Assembly (NCBI RefSeq): GCF_021130785.1
Contig: NW_025776199.1
Span: forward strand, 478,253 to 542,252
DNA length: 64,000 nt
Source of the DNA: Homalodisca vitripennis
Taxonomy: Eukaryota > Arthropoda > Insecta > Hemiptera > Cicadellidae
Direction of reading: 5' to 3'
In this document: positions 10,668-22,397 of the stretch, piece after piece
Position numbering within the stretch: position 1 is the stretch's first letter
How the letters are laid out: each line of letters opens with the position of its first letter
Made by a program: the position numbers and the translations under genes
The notes under the pieces: generated by a model
What the model saw: only the letters and a program-made list of their open reading frames with translations
Database searches by the model: none
What the model was told of the DNA's origin: nothing

Positions 10668-12377
10668 GTTTTACATAATTTTATAAAAACAAGTATCTAG
10701 ATTAGTTAAATTTTAGTTTTAAGTTACATATTATACATATAAAACATACACAAGATGTATAAATTTAACTCCATAACTTATTTATTGTATGTACAGGGTG
10801 TTTCAAACTACACGTACATTAACTATAGCAGCCAAAACAATAAATAAAAAGATAAGCTGCAAAGTTGCCCTAAACAAATCTTTCAAAAGTTTCAAATTAC
10901 AATATATGTTACGTGATTTTTCATTTTAAAGTTATATGTATCCAGACCGTTTTGGGGCCAAAAACCTTATATTATGGTTATTCATATGTACAGAGTATGA
11001 CAATTTTTTAACAGTAAAATTTTGATTTAACTGTAAATTCTGGTTTCAGCGCCTTTTTTGTCCAAGGTACATAAATTATTTTTTAAGATATTTATTATTT
11101 GTCTCTTAAGGAAAATATGAAGTGACCTAACTTTTCCCATATGCCATAAAATAAGCTACACAAAACATTTTAAATAGAAACCTATTAAAATTACACCATT
11201 TTAAAATTCTAATGAAGACATTTATTTTTATATCAGAAATTTATTTTATATCTTGATGTCTTCCTTAATAATGACGCTAAAAAACCAATTTTATTATGTT
11301 ATGTAATATTTACGAATACACACCATGTATACACAGCGCCCATTGTCCACAACCACTCGTCCAGACCTAGGAAGCTCATATGTACGAATTTTGATATTTA
11401 AGTATTTTGATACACTCTGAGAGAGAGTTCCATAATTACATATTGTACTTTGATGTAGCCTAAGAGAGAATGCCATAATAACATCCTAAACTTTGAAGGA
11501 TAACTTGAGACCCCAAATACTTTGTCAAGGATACGTAAGAAAGACAATAGTGTGACTAAGAAATATTGATGTATCTAATCCTCTTATGTTTTATTTCATA
11601 AAAATTTCCCAACTATAAGTCGATAATCAGGAAGTACTGTTATAAACAGGGGAAAAAATTAGTTAGCTTTAAATATTATTACGTTTTAATTGTGTAACCA
11701 GTTAGGTAGATTCTATACTAACATATTTATTAAAATCGACATATTGACGGAATATAACTGGAAATATGCAATATAACATAAGCTAATAAATACCATATTT
11801 GCAGTTAGATCCAGATTGAATTTGGTTTAAAGACACAGTATTATTTAGTGTGTGCTGGCAAAGAATCATCACATACCTTTGGTGAGTCAATTAATTAAAC
11901 ATTTTTAAAAGGCGGAAATTCTCATTTTTGCCAATATCTTAATAAAAGTATAGTCCAACATATACCCATTTATGTTTTGTGATACCTTCCAATTTAATGA
12001 ATGCGACCTTTCAAGTTAAGAAATATTAATTAAAAATATTTAGTGAAAGAAATTAGATAAACTTCAAATTGAATCAATGCAGTTTTACAATACTTTCATG
12101 TTTAATAAATTAATAGGGAAAGAGATAAACCAATAAGGTTATTTTTTAATAAGTGAAGTATGTAAGACAATGCGATTCATTGTTGGTAGTGATTTACATT
12201 TATATTACAATCTAATTACCCAATTTATTACTACTGACATGAGTATAAACTTAATTATATTAAGGTTATTGACTATTCTCATGTGAATATACTTAACAAA
12301 TTAATATATGTGTGCCATTCTGAAACAAGAGTTTTAACCAAATTGATTTCAGTATTTTAAGTAGAACAATACATTAC

Positions 12378-12444
12378 CTTGTGTATGTGTAGTGTGTGTA
12401 TTAGTGTGAGTTGGGCGACCTCCTGCCGCTTTGACGACATCACC
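12378..12444 (-). CDS. Micro-exon family: 67-nt exon, segment I
   Basis: Minus-strand exon between TTACAG and GTAATG. It reads GDVVKAAGGRPTHTNTHTTH then TQ, with one base left over that joins the two bases opening the 97-nt exon (codon GCT, Ala). Copies exist at 52598-52666 (69 nt), 57836-57902 (67 nt) and 41294-41354 (61 nt). All four are open in this frame with an AG acceptor and a GT donor. The threonine/histidine-rich part is a CA-rich run that varies in length. Function unknown. Confidence 0.52.
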
Positions 12445-12717
12445 CTGTAATAATTGGAAAATACAGCGTATATTAATGTATAATTTTAAACCACAGAGAA
12501 CCTAAAACCAAGATAATTAAGAACATATACCTTAATTAAATATATATTATTGATATAATATATATTTATTGAAGACATGTGTAAGCTTAAGTCTAATAAA
12601 AGCAAATAAATTAAGTATACCTATTAATGTTGTTTAGTGGAGAATTATTGTTGTATTAAAATGAATTTCTACACGCACGCATACTTTCACACTTTTCCAT
12701 TCAATCATCATTCATAC

Positions 12718-12802
12718 ATTGTGTGTTTTTCAGCACACGTGGAGTAGTATTACGTGATAATGTCAAAGAGGGGACGTAAAGCCAACGCAGGACCGAAGCC
12801 AT
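12718..12802 (-). pseudogene. Micro-exon family: 85-nt exon, frame broken, segment I
   Basis: Starts after the strong acceptor TTTTCAG and ends before GTATGA. In the frame set by the 42-nt exon it reads HGFGPALALRPLFDIIT and then TAA. The copies at 53.0 and 58.2 kb share the GFGPA or GLGPA opening but stay open to HVCCKTH. A one-base difference in a G run (four here, three at 53 kb) and other indels change the register. Either this copy is broken or the short C-terminus is a real variant; the first is more likely given the conserved downstream exons. Confidence 0.42.
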
Positions 12803-12961
12803 CTGAAAATAATCATAAAGAACCTTGAGTCACAAAAATGACACTAATCAGTATTCTGCTTTGTTTATAATACATTACAAAAGAATGTTGGCTAAGATTG
12901 GACTAAAACTGTAGTTTCAGAATGTCATATAATTTACACATGAAATGTACCAAATACTTAC

Positions 12962-13003
12962 GATACTGTGTCGTCTCATATTGAGGATAAGTAATATAGC
13001 AGG
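12962..13003 (-). CDS. Micro-exon family: 42-nt exon, segment I
   Basis: Minus-strand exon between TTTCAG and the textbook donor GTAAGT. It reads CYITYPQYETTQY with two bases at the start and one at the end. The copy at 58432-58473 has the same length and reads YNATHPKHEKNQY. The copy at 53203-53245 has one extra base but retains QCEMTQY. The last base joins the first two of the next exon to give H or R before GFGPA. Donor and acceptor are conserved in all three copies. Confidence 0.5.
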
Positions 13004-13909
13004 CTGAAACATGATTTTAAATTAACAATACAAAATAATTAGTCAATTATTAAAATAATACTTGGTATAAATAATATTGTAGTGATTTAAAGTACGTATA
13101 TAACAGTTCCATTAGCAAAGTTGTATAAGACGTCAAACTGTCGATCTGATCACAGGTATTAAAATTAAAAGTTAATATATGATATTAAAGTAAGTGCGAT
13201 AGAGCCTTCTTTAAATTTCTGATCGATTATTTGCATTCAAAACAAGAAAATAATAGTTTGATAAAACGTGGATTTGATTTAATTAGGGGTTAAATTTTTA
13301 CGCAAGTAATCTTTATTAATGCAGATTCAACCCATATTTTAACACATTATTACAAATGCCTGAAAATATTTACATCATGTACGACATCTAAAAATGTTCT
13401 TGTTTTATGATATAGCAATTATGCCTAGTAATGTAGAGCTCTTCCAAGAAAGCTAATACATTTGACTTTTCCTGTTAATTTGCCAAGCATATGGCGAATC
13501 TTTGTCGTATTTCCTCCATTGTAAACAAAGAAACTGTGTCATATATACATGACAATTTAGTGCAGTATCATTAAGTGTTCACAAATAATAGTCATTTTCC
13601 GCATAGCATAATTGCTATGTTATGAGAAGGAGTAGATTATTGTAAGACCTTATTAATCACAAAAACAAATAATTGGTCAATAGAAGGGTCACAGGGATAC
13701 ATTTAATCCATTAAGAAAGAAGGAGCTTGTGAAGAAAGGCAGGAAAGAGACACGGATGTTGTGTTATTAGTTGAACAGATATAAATAAAACGGCCAATTG
13801 TGCCTGTATATGTCATTTTCACCGCAATACGAAGGTTACGTGTACATAGAATACAAAGGCAGCGCAATATCAGCATTCTAAACTCCCTGAAAGCATCTTT
13901 GTATGACAC

Positions 13910-15200
13910 TTTAAAGTGAAATTTATTCTTTCCATTTTGTGATTTGCAAAGGTTTCCCAGAATCCGATTGCTAAGTTCAGATGGATAACGCCGTAAAGTG
14001 CAGTTTTTAAGTTTACTTTGGGTAGATTATGTAATTTATCGTTATTATTGCAACACTAGAAAAACTTCATCAATATGACTGTCTCTGCTCAGCCCTCAAT
14101 CAAGGTACATCAATGTGCAGAGGGAACACCTTCAACTAAAGCAGCTGCTGAAACTTCCAATTTCTCTTGAAGCAATAAATAGTAATATTGGATTTTCAAT
14201 GGTTAGTTTAAAAAATGGTACGAGTACAATTAAAAGCAAGAATTCATAAAACCAAAATATTTCATTTTCAATACTGTACATATTATTCTTTTAAACATAG
14301 TATAGTCTTGTCAGCACACTAAATAAAGTGTCCCTTTTGGACAAAATCATTCAATCTGTTGACATATACCTTAAGTGGTAATTACATATAGATCTTTGAG
14401 GGTCTCTATATTTAATTTTAATGTATATTTAACGCAAGATTTCAAAATAAACAGTTTTTTCTAATAAACATGCTTTATCCTTGAGGTAATAGCAAGCCAC
14501 ATGATTAGACACCGAAAGCTTCATTTTCCAACTTGTGGAAAAATTGATATTGCTCCACACAGTCATATTCCGTAGAAAGTTCTAGAAATATAATTAAAGC
14601 AATATTAAACCATTACAAACTATCTAAAGAAATTGTATGTGGTCATGAAGCTCGTCAATAGGATTATCCTTAATCAACACTGGTGTGCTTTAAAGATTGT
14701 GAGGGTTTCAAACAGCCCTCTGGTATTTCGTATATACAATTTTATACATTTTGCTGAAGAATCAATAAGAATTAATATAGAACGATAGTTTACAGTTAAC
14801 CATATTTGCCTTTTTTACAATACTTTAGATATTTTGAGAAGAGAGACGGGAAAATTCCTGTTTCTAATAAGAAATTAAATAATCGATTGAGTGTTGTTAA
14901 TTAAAGCCTGCAGCAACATTCGAGCAAACACACTAACATTCCAATGATGTCACAGGTTCTCTTTGGCTCCATTCTCTGTATAACGCGGGCTTCTTCCTAT
15001 ATGAGAACAGGATTAAGACCAATGGATTATACGGGATTTACTTAATTTTAAAGAGAGAACCATAACGGAAAGTAAAAGATTTGACGAGTGTGGGTGGGAA
15101 GTACTTATTGAATTTATTTGCCAACTTTTAAAAATTAATAACTGAGTTACTTTTAACTTAAATCTGATTTGGTTTGGTGTGACTTTATGACTCTCCTGCT
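13910..15200. other. AT-rich spacer or intron, no further exon recognised
   Basis: Lies between the start exon at 15.3 kb and the 42-nt exon at 13.0 kb. The expected 49-nt second exon was searched for by eye and not found here. Confidence 0.4.
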
Positions 15201-15209
15201 CCTAAAGAA

Positions 15210-15335
15210 TCAGCATTTATATGATAATTGAAATACGGTAATACAATTTTCAAATACAGCAAGATAATAATTATCCTGTGTCTTAGCGGTAGCAATAATA
15301 ACATAAAAGTATGTGATGTAGTGGCCGGAGTCCAT
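15210..15335 (-). CDS. Micro-exon family: start exon with signal-peptide-like N-terminus
   Basis: Minus-strand frame of 41 codons that begins MDSGHYITYFYVIIATAKTQ. A short polar start followed by YFYVIIATA looks like a secretory signal peptide with cleavage after ATA. Related starts occur at 34599-34640, 36133-36210 and 59563-59607 (minus) and at 6737 (plus), all with M-D/G-S-x-H/D-Y and open at least through that motif. The true exon probably ends earlier, near ACCGCTAAG: the 34.6 kb copy has GAG followed by GTAATA at that point, but here the donor is not a GT. Conserved upstream sequence extends to 15.62 kb. Confidence 0.5.
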   Translation of the reverse strand: MDSGHYITYFYVIIATAKTQDNYYLAVFENCITVFQLSYKC

Positions 15336-15620
15336 TCAATACTTCCAAGCAGTTAAAATAAAAGAAGAGAGTTATAGCATTTATCTACTGCCCTACAGGT
15401 AATAAGACTAATTAATGAGTTGCTGCAGTCTAAACATTAGACATTCTTGTTGTTTGAAATGAACATTCAGATAATATCTACGTGAGTTATATTATATCAT
15501 ATTTCAATGAACAATGTGATGTTTTGATTTACCCATTTAAAACATTTTGCAATCAACAGGGGCTCAGCCGTGGTGTCAGGGTCAAAGATCTGAGGAAGAG
15601 CAAACACTGCTAACTCTGTC
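15302..15620. repeat. Start-exon block shared with 34.6, 36.2, 59.6 and 6.4-6.8 kb
   Basis: Block containing GTGGCCGGAGTCCAT (start exon, reversed), CTACAGGTAATAAG, ATCTACGTGAGTTATATT and GGCTCAGCCGTGGTGTC. The last part lies about 240 bp upstream of the start codon in minus-strand terms and recurs in the 36.2 and 6.4 kb copies, so it may be promoter or 5' UTR. Confidence 0.7.
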
Positions 15621-15649
15621 GGTACCGAGTGTAGCACAACCATATGGCT

Positions 15650-17520
15650 GCTGTAAAGCAAATTATTTTGAAAATATTATGATTTATAAATTTTTATTTT
15701 CATAGTAACGCGGTATAGTTAATTATTAGGTCAAAAAATCGATTAATATTTTGGGGGTTATTAATAGTAAAATTATTGTAAATAATAGTGATATATGCAA
15801 CCAAACTTTGTGCAGAGTACGTAACATGGTGTTCATCTAAAGAAAAAATTTACTTGTAAAATATAATAATAATCATTCTAGCCATTTCATATGGTCATAT
15901 CTGGTCTGAATATAGTAGTATTTAATTTATCTAAGCATTTACAAAAAAAATCTCGTTTAGAGTTCTAGTTATTTCAAGTTTTGTAATGCGCCCATAATGT
16001 AAACTGGATTATATTCAAGTTCTTTGTGTATAAATAATCTTATTTATCTCAAGGGGTTAATATTCATCTTGTTTTGAAGGTTGGTTTCTAAAGTAAATCA
16101 TAGAGTACTTACCTTCCTAATTTCAAACTTACGTCGGTACTTACTTTAAATTGTGTATTATAAAATACAATAAAATCACTATTATAACTCAGTAAAAGGT
16201 TATTTAAAAACAGTTATTTTTGTAACAAACTTAATATTTTTACCCATTTCTGTTGTACTTTTTTGTTACCGAGTTTATGCAAAATTATTAAATTTGGAGG
16301 AAAGGAAACTTGGAAGTAAATTAAAACTGATACGTACATAAAATAGGCACCAAAGGCTCCGACAGTATAATAACTAACATATTCCAGCTAAATTCATCAG
16401 CTGTGTCTTGTCAAATCGGGCGGATGGTCCAAACAAGGCATGATGAAACCTAAAATTCTTGGTAATTAACACAACCATTTATTGTAGTTTTGAATAATGA
16501 ATTCTTTATATTTACAAGTACCAAACTTAAGAAGAGAGACAATGCTATAAGACCTAGTGTAACATTTATGTCAAGGAGCACAAAAAACTATTATACATAG
16601 AGCTATGGAACATTTTTTAAGAGTTTGTTGTTTATTTCTATGCAAACATTTGTAATACCTTTTTATTTTATACTGAACATTTCTTAGAATGTTTTTATTA
16701 AGATACAAAGAAATTTCGTAAGACCTCTTAGAGGGAATGACATTATATTGTTGTAAATTTACTCTGTAAATCTAAGGTGATTCTACCTGCACTGGTTAGT
16801 GAAACATACAACATTAAAATATAAGAATACCAACTTACGGTAAATCAATGAAACCTACGAATAATGTAATTAGATCATGGAAACTTGCTATTTGATGGCC
16901 ACCAGCTGAATATTATGATTTAAATGGATATAACTCAAAATATTAGTCCTCAAGCTTCTGCTTTTTCTGATATTTTCATAGTCTCTTTTTTTATTGTTTC
17001 TGCAGCACACTGTTTAAGCGTTGCAAATTCGCAAGCGAATTGTATCTTATTTTTATCCTAAACTTTCCTTAACTTTAAACTTACTTCAATGTTAAATAGT
17101 TCAGATATTCATTAAGATTTTGGGGGTTTCCACGTAGATATTTTCTCAGTAACTCAGGATCTGAACGTTTAGTTTTTATCATTATAATTTCTTTTGTGTA
17201 TAAATGCTAAGTATGAAAATATTGCTTATTTTAAATTACAGCGCTTTGGAACCTTCACCAAGTAATCGGTTACTTTAGTAGTCGTTCATATATCTGTTGC
17301 TGGACTTAATTCATTATTTGTTTAATATTTAAAAATTAAGATAGTCATATTACAAAACATTTGTATAATCATAGTCTTTGTATTTTTCAGGAAATGAAGT
17401 TAGATATAGGGTAGGCTTAAAATTATGTATGAAGCCAAGCGTTTACTAAATACGAGAAATTCTGCCCAAAACCTCTCCACGTACAGCTGAAAACTTAGTG
17501 AAGGATGCAAGCCAATGAGT
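15650..17520. other. AT-rich sequence, no gene seen
   Basis: No frame or repeat structure that I could support. Confidence 0.4.
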
Positions 17521-17559
17521 GCAATTTTGTATTTCTACTGTTTGTTTTTAAAGGCGGTT

Positions 17560-18110
17560 CATGATGAATATACAGTTAGAGTTACTCAACATACTGAACT
17601 TGCCACAAATAAACGAAAATTCAAGTTTCCTATGCTAGAACTTGTTAGGTTTGGATATGAAATTTCTTCAATTTTATAAATATCTAAACAAAGAAAATTA
17701 TGATAAATTTCAGTATCTCCCCAAGTGACATAGGCTTACACAAGAGCCATGGAATTTTGTTGCTAGTTTTCCTTCTATAGGTAGCAAATATTACAAGGCA
17801 CTAAATAGTCTAAAGCATAGATTTGTTAGTAGTTTGCAAATTTGACAGAAAAGCAAGTCAAGTAAGGAAAACGAAGGTAGTTCAGAGGAGGTACAGAATA
17901 ATATGTTAACTAGGCTATTGCGCTCTCTGGAACATTCAGTAGGAAATGAGGAATGCGTTAGTCTAGCCTTATAGGAATTTAGCTACGAGTGTAGGCCATA
18001 TATTTCTAAAATTGAAACAAGTAATCAGTATAAATATAAATTAGATAAACTTGAAGCATCTAAAATGCTGCTTTTTAGGTCAGTTTTAAATACAGAATAG
18101 GTTATGCAAG
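17560..18110 (+). pseudogene. BEL/Pao-like gag remnant
   Basis: With frame changes and stops, the plus strand reads KFKFPMLELVRFGYE, NYDKFQYLPK and EPWNFVASFPSIGS followed by ALNSLKHRF. The order (P.LEL..F, then KFQYL, then a FP.IG..Y..AL.SLK.RF motif) resembles the DUF1759-type gag of BEL/Pao retrotransposons. In-frame stops and a likely frameshift show that it is dead. Downstream, LDKLEASKMLLFRSVL may be more of the same protein but is not recognisable. A second remnant with FASIPSTGSNHKEA is at about 32.2 kb. Identification is by motif memory only. Confidence 0.55.
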
Positions 18111-18119
18111 TATATTTTT

Positions 18120-18956
18120 AAAGACACACATCATTATTTTTATCTTTGTACTGTTAGTACATTATACTCCATTTACTGTTATATCGAGCCTTCATAAACT
18201 CAGTCACCGACAAATACGCTTAACTTGATATTGCCTAAATTTATGTTTAATTTACGTGGCATCTTAAACGTTTTCTGGTACTGAAAATCTAAAACTATTT
18301 TATACTGTTACCATCAATAATAACTTAGCTAATGTTACATCCGATTGGTCAGTACATAATAAGGTGTAAGTTTTGCGAATCAATTTGTGATTTTTAATAT
18401 GATTTTAAATTTGTCTTGATCCATTTAATTTTGCATATAAATTATCTATATACACACATTAAAGTTATAAGGCAGTAGAACGGTACACCACGGATCACTT
18501 AAGTATACATTCCAACTTTCAAGTGTAAAGCAAATTCATTTAGGGACCAAGAGCTAAGTAGCACAACGTATGTGGCATATTGTAAAATTTCCTATAATAG
18601 ATGATGTCCTTAAAATGTAGTAGAGGAATTTAGCGATGTTAGACTACTGGGAAGAAACGTTAGGCAGGAAAGTGACAAAGTAAGTTGCAAATTTATATTG
18701 AAATGCAAAATTAGATTTTCTTCCAGATTACAATCCAGCCGGATAGGCAGGGAAAAACAAGTCAGATACAATGAAATAACACATCACATAATAGAACCTG
18801 GTCTTGTATTGTAAACATTTATTATTTCTAAAATGAATTAAAAAAACACATTTTAGAAACTCACAGATGTTAAAATTAAAGAATGAAATTTACCGGTCAA
18901 TTTTCTTACCTTAAATTTATATTATATTTTTTTATATTATATTATTATTGTTATAT

Positions 18957-18960
<4 letters not shown>
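18120..18960. other. AT-rich spacer, no gene seen
   Basis: No supportable frame. Confidence 0.4.

Positions 18961-19014
<54 letters not shown>
18961..19014. repeat. (TA)n microsatellite
   Basis: Continuous run of about 26 TA dinucleotides. Confidence 0.98.
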
Positions 19015-19018
<4 letters not shown>

Positions 19019-20290
19019 TATGTTATATTATATCAAGGTTGTAGTGAAAATGATAATGACCCAATTGTAGAAACTAATATCGATAATAAATATAAAAATG
19101 TATTACCTTAACATTTAGAAGCAAGTGATCATTGTAATATATAAACCGTAAAAGTATTAAACCAATATTTATAAAAGTAATAGGGAATAGAAAACTTGAA
19201 ATGTTAACGAATTGAGTATCTAATAATAATTTAAAATATAAAAAATTACCAATTAATAAATAGAAAAAAACAAGTATTAAACATTACTTGTATAGAAAAT
19301 ATTTATCAAGAATTATAAAAGGAGTAATAGGGATTGAAGACTGTATATTATTTATAACTATGTTTATGTTAGGCTTTGATTGGTTTTCTTAAATGTACTT
19401 ATTTACTTACAAGATTGGCTTCTACCTTGAGACCCATATTAAGAGAAAATTGTTTAGCGGTATTACCAATATGTGTGGTACTTAGGGTTTTCTCTCTTAC
19501 CGCATAAAGACCACTAAATATTTATGCAGTTGCTCTGATCCACAGGAATACATTGGGATAAGCCCCTCCCTAATGAGATTAACCAAAACTGAAGTTTGTC
19601 TAAATTGAATTAATGGTGCGTATTTCTCTTGCTATTTTTATATAGAAGAATATTGAATAATGTTTAGGATAGTAAACGTACGGAAATTTGGCAGTTTAAT
19701 GTATAAAATGAACTAAAGGAAGATATTGTATTCTAAGAAAAGCAACATTTAGGAATTTAAATTGAATAATTGGGTAAACTGTCTCTGAGTTAGTGTTGGG
19801 GAGAAAAATATGATAACTTCTTGACACCGGGCGGATCTTAAGAATTTACGAGCCATAAAATACGACACAGAGCGTGTGGGAACCGGACTAATGGAAAATT
19901 GAGTGTGTAGTATACGTAAAAAATAATTTTTTTTTTAGACACAGAAGGCAATTTATTTTTAGAATGGTTTCTACTGGCGTAAATTACATCGTTGTAACGT
20001 GATATAAACAAAGTAACGTTAATAAATACATATTCTATGCTATCCTGATTTACATATTATTCAAATTTAAAATTATTAGTACATAATTAAACAAAGATTC
20101 CTACACTATTTTTCATCCATAAATTATATCTTACAATGTACAGATATCTCAGGAGCTTAAAAATTTGTAACACAATATTAGTATGATAATAACTGATCAA
20201 GCAGATTAAGCGACAATAAGTAATAGAATTTATTAGAAATGTTGGTCGTGAGCTCCATTGAAACAAATACCACTTCGTACCACAAATGGT
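19015..20290. other. AT-rich spacer, no gene seen
   Basis: A short minus-strand frame near 20.1-20.3 kb (Met at 20347) ends over the hairpin described next and shows no family likeness. Confidence 0.4.
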
Positions 20291-20294
20291 ATAG

Positions 20295-20330
20295 ACCTCT
20301 AGACTACCTAGAAAAAGGTAGTCTAGAGGT
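20295..20330. repeat. Perfect 15-bp stem hairpin
   Basis: ACCTCTAGACTACCT at 20295-20309 is exactly repeated in inverse at 20316-20330, with a six-base loop AGAAAA. The stem is free of mismatches. It could be the tip of a foldback element, a structured RNA or a replication-generated palindrome. No T-run or gene end supports a terminator. Confidence 0.9.
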
Positions 20331-20339
20331 GGACTAGGA

Positions 20340-20670
20340 CATTGCACGTCACTAACCGCAAATGTCTAGTTTATGGGGTGCAAGTATCGTTCGATAGGTC
20401 TACTCTACTATGGGAAATGACAGAGATGGTGGGGTTCCCTTAGAGTCAAACGTTCCTGCTAGACCAGACTTAAAAACGTGCCATCCCCTGCCGGCTTTGA
20501 CTGGAGAAGTTGGTTCATTGCAAGCTTCCCCTTATTCCTATGGGACATGACTAATATTAATGCCATAAACACTTCCTCGTGGATCTCGCAGGAGGCTGCC
20601 AGGAGGAAAACCCATCCTTACCCACCGTAAATATCCTGTCACCCTGGAACAGCACAATCGTCTTTTGTAG
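20340..20670. other. GC-richer island of unknown origin
   Basis: Contains CATCCCCTGCCGGCTTTGAC, TCGCAGGAGGCTGCCAGGAG and ATCCTGTCACCCTGG, unlike the AT-rich flanks. No open frame of note on either strand. A degraded mobile-element or exon remnant is possible; I do not recognise it. Confidence 0.3.
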
Positions 20671-20699
20671 GACTAAATGCACTTTCTAAGCTTCTTGTA

Positions 20700-21960
20700 C
20701 TAAGATAAAACTCTATTTTAGTATTTTACAGCAACTAGAATCTTACAAGCTGTCGTTTGTATTACTGTTAGCTTGTGTAGCACGAATTTTTATTGTCTTT
20801 TTTAATATACATTGACTTAATTATGTAATTCTTTCTTAATTCTTTAAGAGACTTAATTAAAATTAACATGTAAGACGCTTTTTGTAAAGTAATTATAAAT
20901 TAGTAATAATGAGGATATATTAATGAATGTTACTATTTTATCACATAGAATCACATTGTCTACAATAGATGGTAGCACATATTACACAAAACAAGATATA
21001 TAAATATATTCTATAATATATACAAACATAACCTAATAAGAGACAAGAGTAATACACGGTAGAAGGGCGACTACCTGAACAAGGGTCTGACTTATTAACA
21101 GCCGATGCTGTACGTGGATAACGATATTATTATTAGGTATAGAATCTGTGGCAAATGAACGGCTACAGTTTAATCACTATAAAGGTTGATCAGTTTATTT
21201 CAATTTACGTAGGGGAAACCTAAAAGTACGGATTATTATTTTCTTCATCTTGAGGATTTTGGATATATATTATATGGAGTGTTCTTTACTTAGGTAATAT
21301 ATTGCCACTAAATTTTATTGCAATCTATTAATGCTTTGTTTTATTGTCCCTTGTATATCGTTATTCACCTTAGCTGTTGAGAAGTCAGATTCAAACATTG
21401 TATCTGCAAACAATGTTCAAAGAATTTTACAAATATATTCTTAATAGGATAATTATTTCTGTTAAAATTACTATTACTCTACACTGATACAGTGATATAA
21501 AAATAAAAAAATATTACAAACATTTAATACAGTTTATTATTTAATTAATATCATTTGCATTATAACAAACATATTAATTTTATTGGTTATTATATTTACT
21601 ATTACATTTCTGTAGTTTGCTTAGCAGCGTAGAACGAAACGATAAACTTGTTTCCATAATAATATACATGTTCGTATTTTATAACAGGTGATAGTAAATG
21701 TACAAGTATATTCATTGACAGAATGAGACTGATAGGAATATATTCAGTTAGGTGTAAAACTTAAATCCTTGAAAATCCATAGTTTTTACAATATAATTTA
21801 GGAAGATAACATTATATATAAACAATTCTTAAACAAATTAAAATTCTGAGTCATTAATGTGATTAAAAGGAGGCCATTAAAATATAATACAAATAAACTT
21901 GGACCCCAAATTGTTCCTATAGAATCTCCTGATGAAGAAAAATTCCATTCCTATAAATAC
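20700..21960. other. AT-rich spacer, no gene seen
   Basis: No supportable frame or repeat. Confidence 0.4.
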
Positions 21961-21962
21961 AT

Positions 21963-22397
21963 TTAACACGTTCGCGACGACCGAAAGATAGACTATTTTT
22001 TAGAACGACGTAGCAAAAATAAGTTGTCGAAAATGTATAATTTTTTTATGTCATAAAACGTAAGTTGTAGGACAGATAAATATTGCACCGTGACTACTTT
22101 ACGTATATATGCATTGCAGTACGTACAGTGTAATTTGGGTTTTTTTGTGTGGGTCACATTTTACCCACGACGCACCTAAAGAATGCTTTGTTTGTCAGAG
22201 AGCGTAGTGGGTCCAAAATGATCCACTTGTTTTCTCCACTATTCTGTCTCCAGGCACAATATATATGTTTGTATTTCTTGCAATTTTAGCGGGAAATGAG
22301 GGAGAAACATATGTTTATGTAAACAAAAGTTTCATGAAAGCTTATAGAGCATTTAGCCGTGACATTTACCAAGTAATAGTGCATAATCACATTCACA
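21963..22397 (+). mobile_element. Left end region of the piggyBac element
   Basis: TTAA at 21963-21966 is followed by CACGTTCGCGACGACC, a plausible piggyBac terminus at the TTAA target that the family requires. Two subterminal near-palindromes follow, GTGGGTCACATTTTACCCAC near 22150 and GTGGGTCCAAAATGATCCAC near 22210; a related one, TGTCAAATTTGACCCA, lies near 24391 on the other side of the gene. The right terminus was not found. Confidence 0.45.

Larger units (their letters stand above)
7130..13900. repeat. Segment I: paralogue of 47.52-53.6 kb
   Basis: From about 7130 this segment is collinear with 47520-53600 over most of its length, starting at GAGTGATCCC...CATTGAAAACT and ending near the conserved 42-nt exon and the intron beyond it. 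Introns and spacers match as well as exons, so it is a segmental duplication rather than dispersed retrocopies. The Penelope fragment at 9.9 kb is present only in this copy. Identity is visibly uneven, with many small insertions and deletions. Confidence 0.88.

Noticed and set aside
12719..12840. Plus-strand reading (MSKRGRKANAGPKPSENN) over the 85-nt exon
   Set aside because: Protein-like here, but the register differs between copies, and the minus strand has TTTTCAG acceptors in all three copies with matching phase to the 42-nt exon.
8231..15335. Direct assignment to aphid bicycle genes or another named effector family
   Set aside because: Only the architecture (micro-exons, signal peptide, local duplication) is similar; I see no diagnostic motif pair that would justify the name.
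20295..20330. Transcription terminator
   Set aside because: No T run and no gene ending there; bacterial-type termination does not apply.
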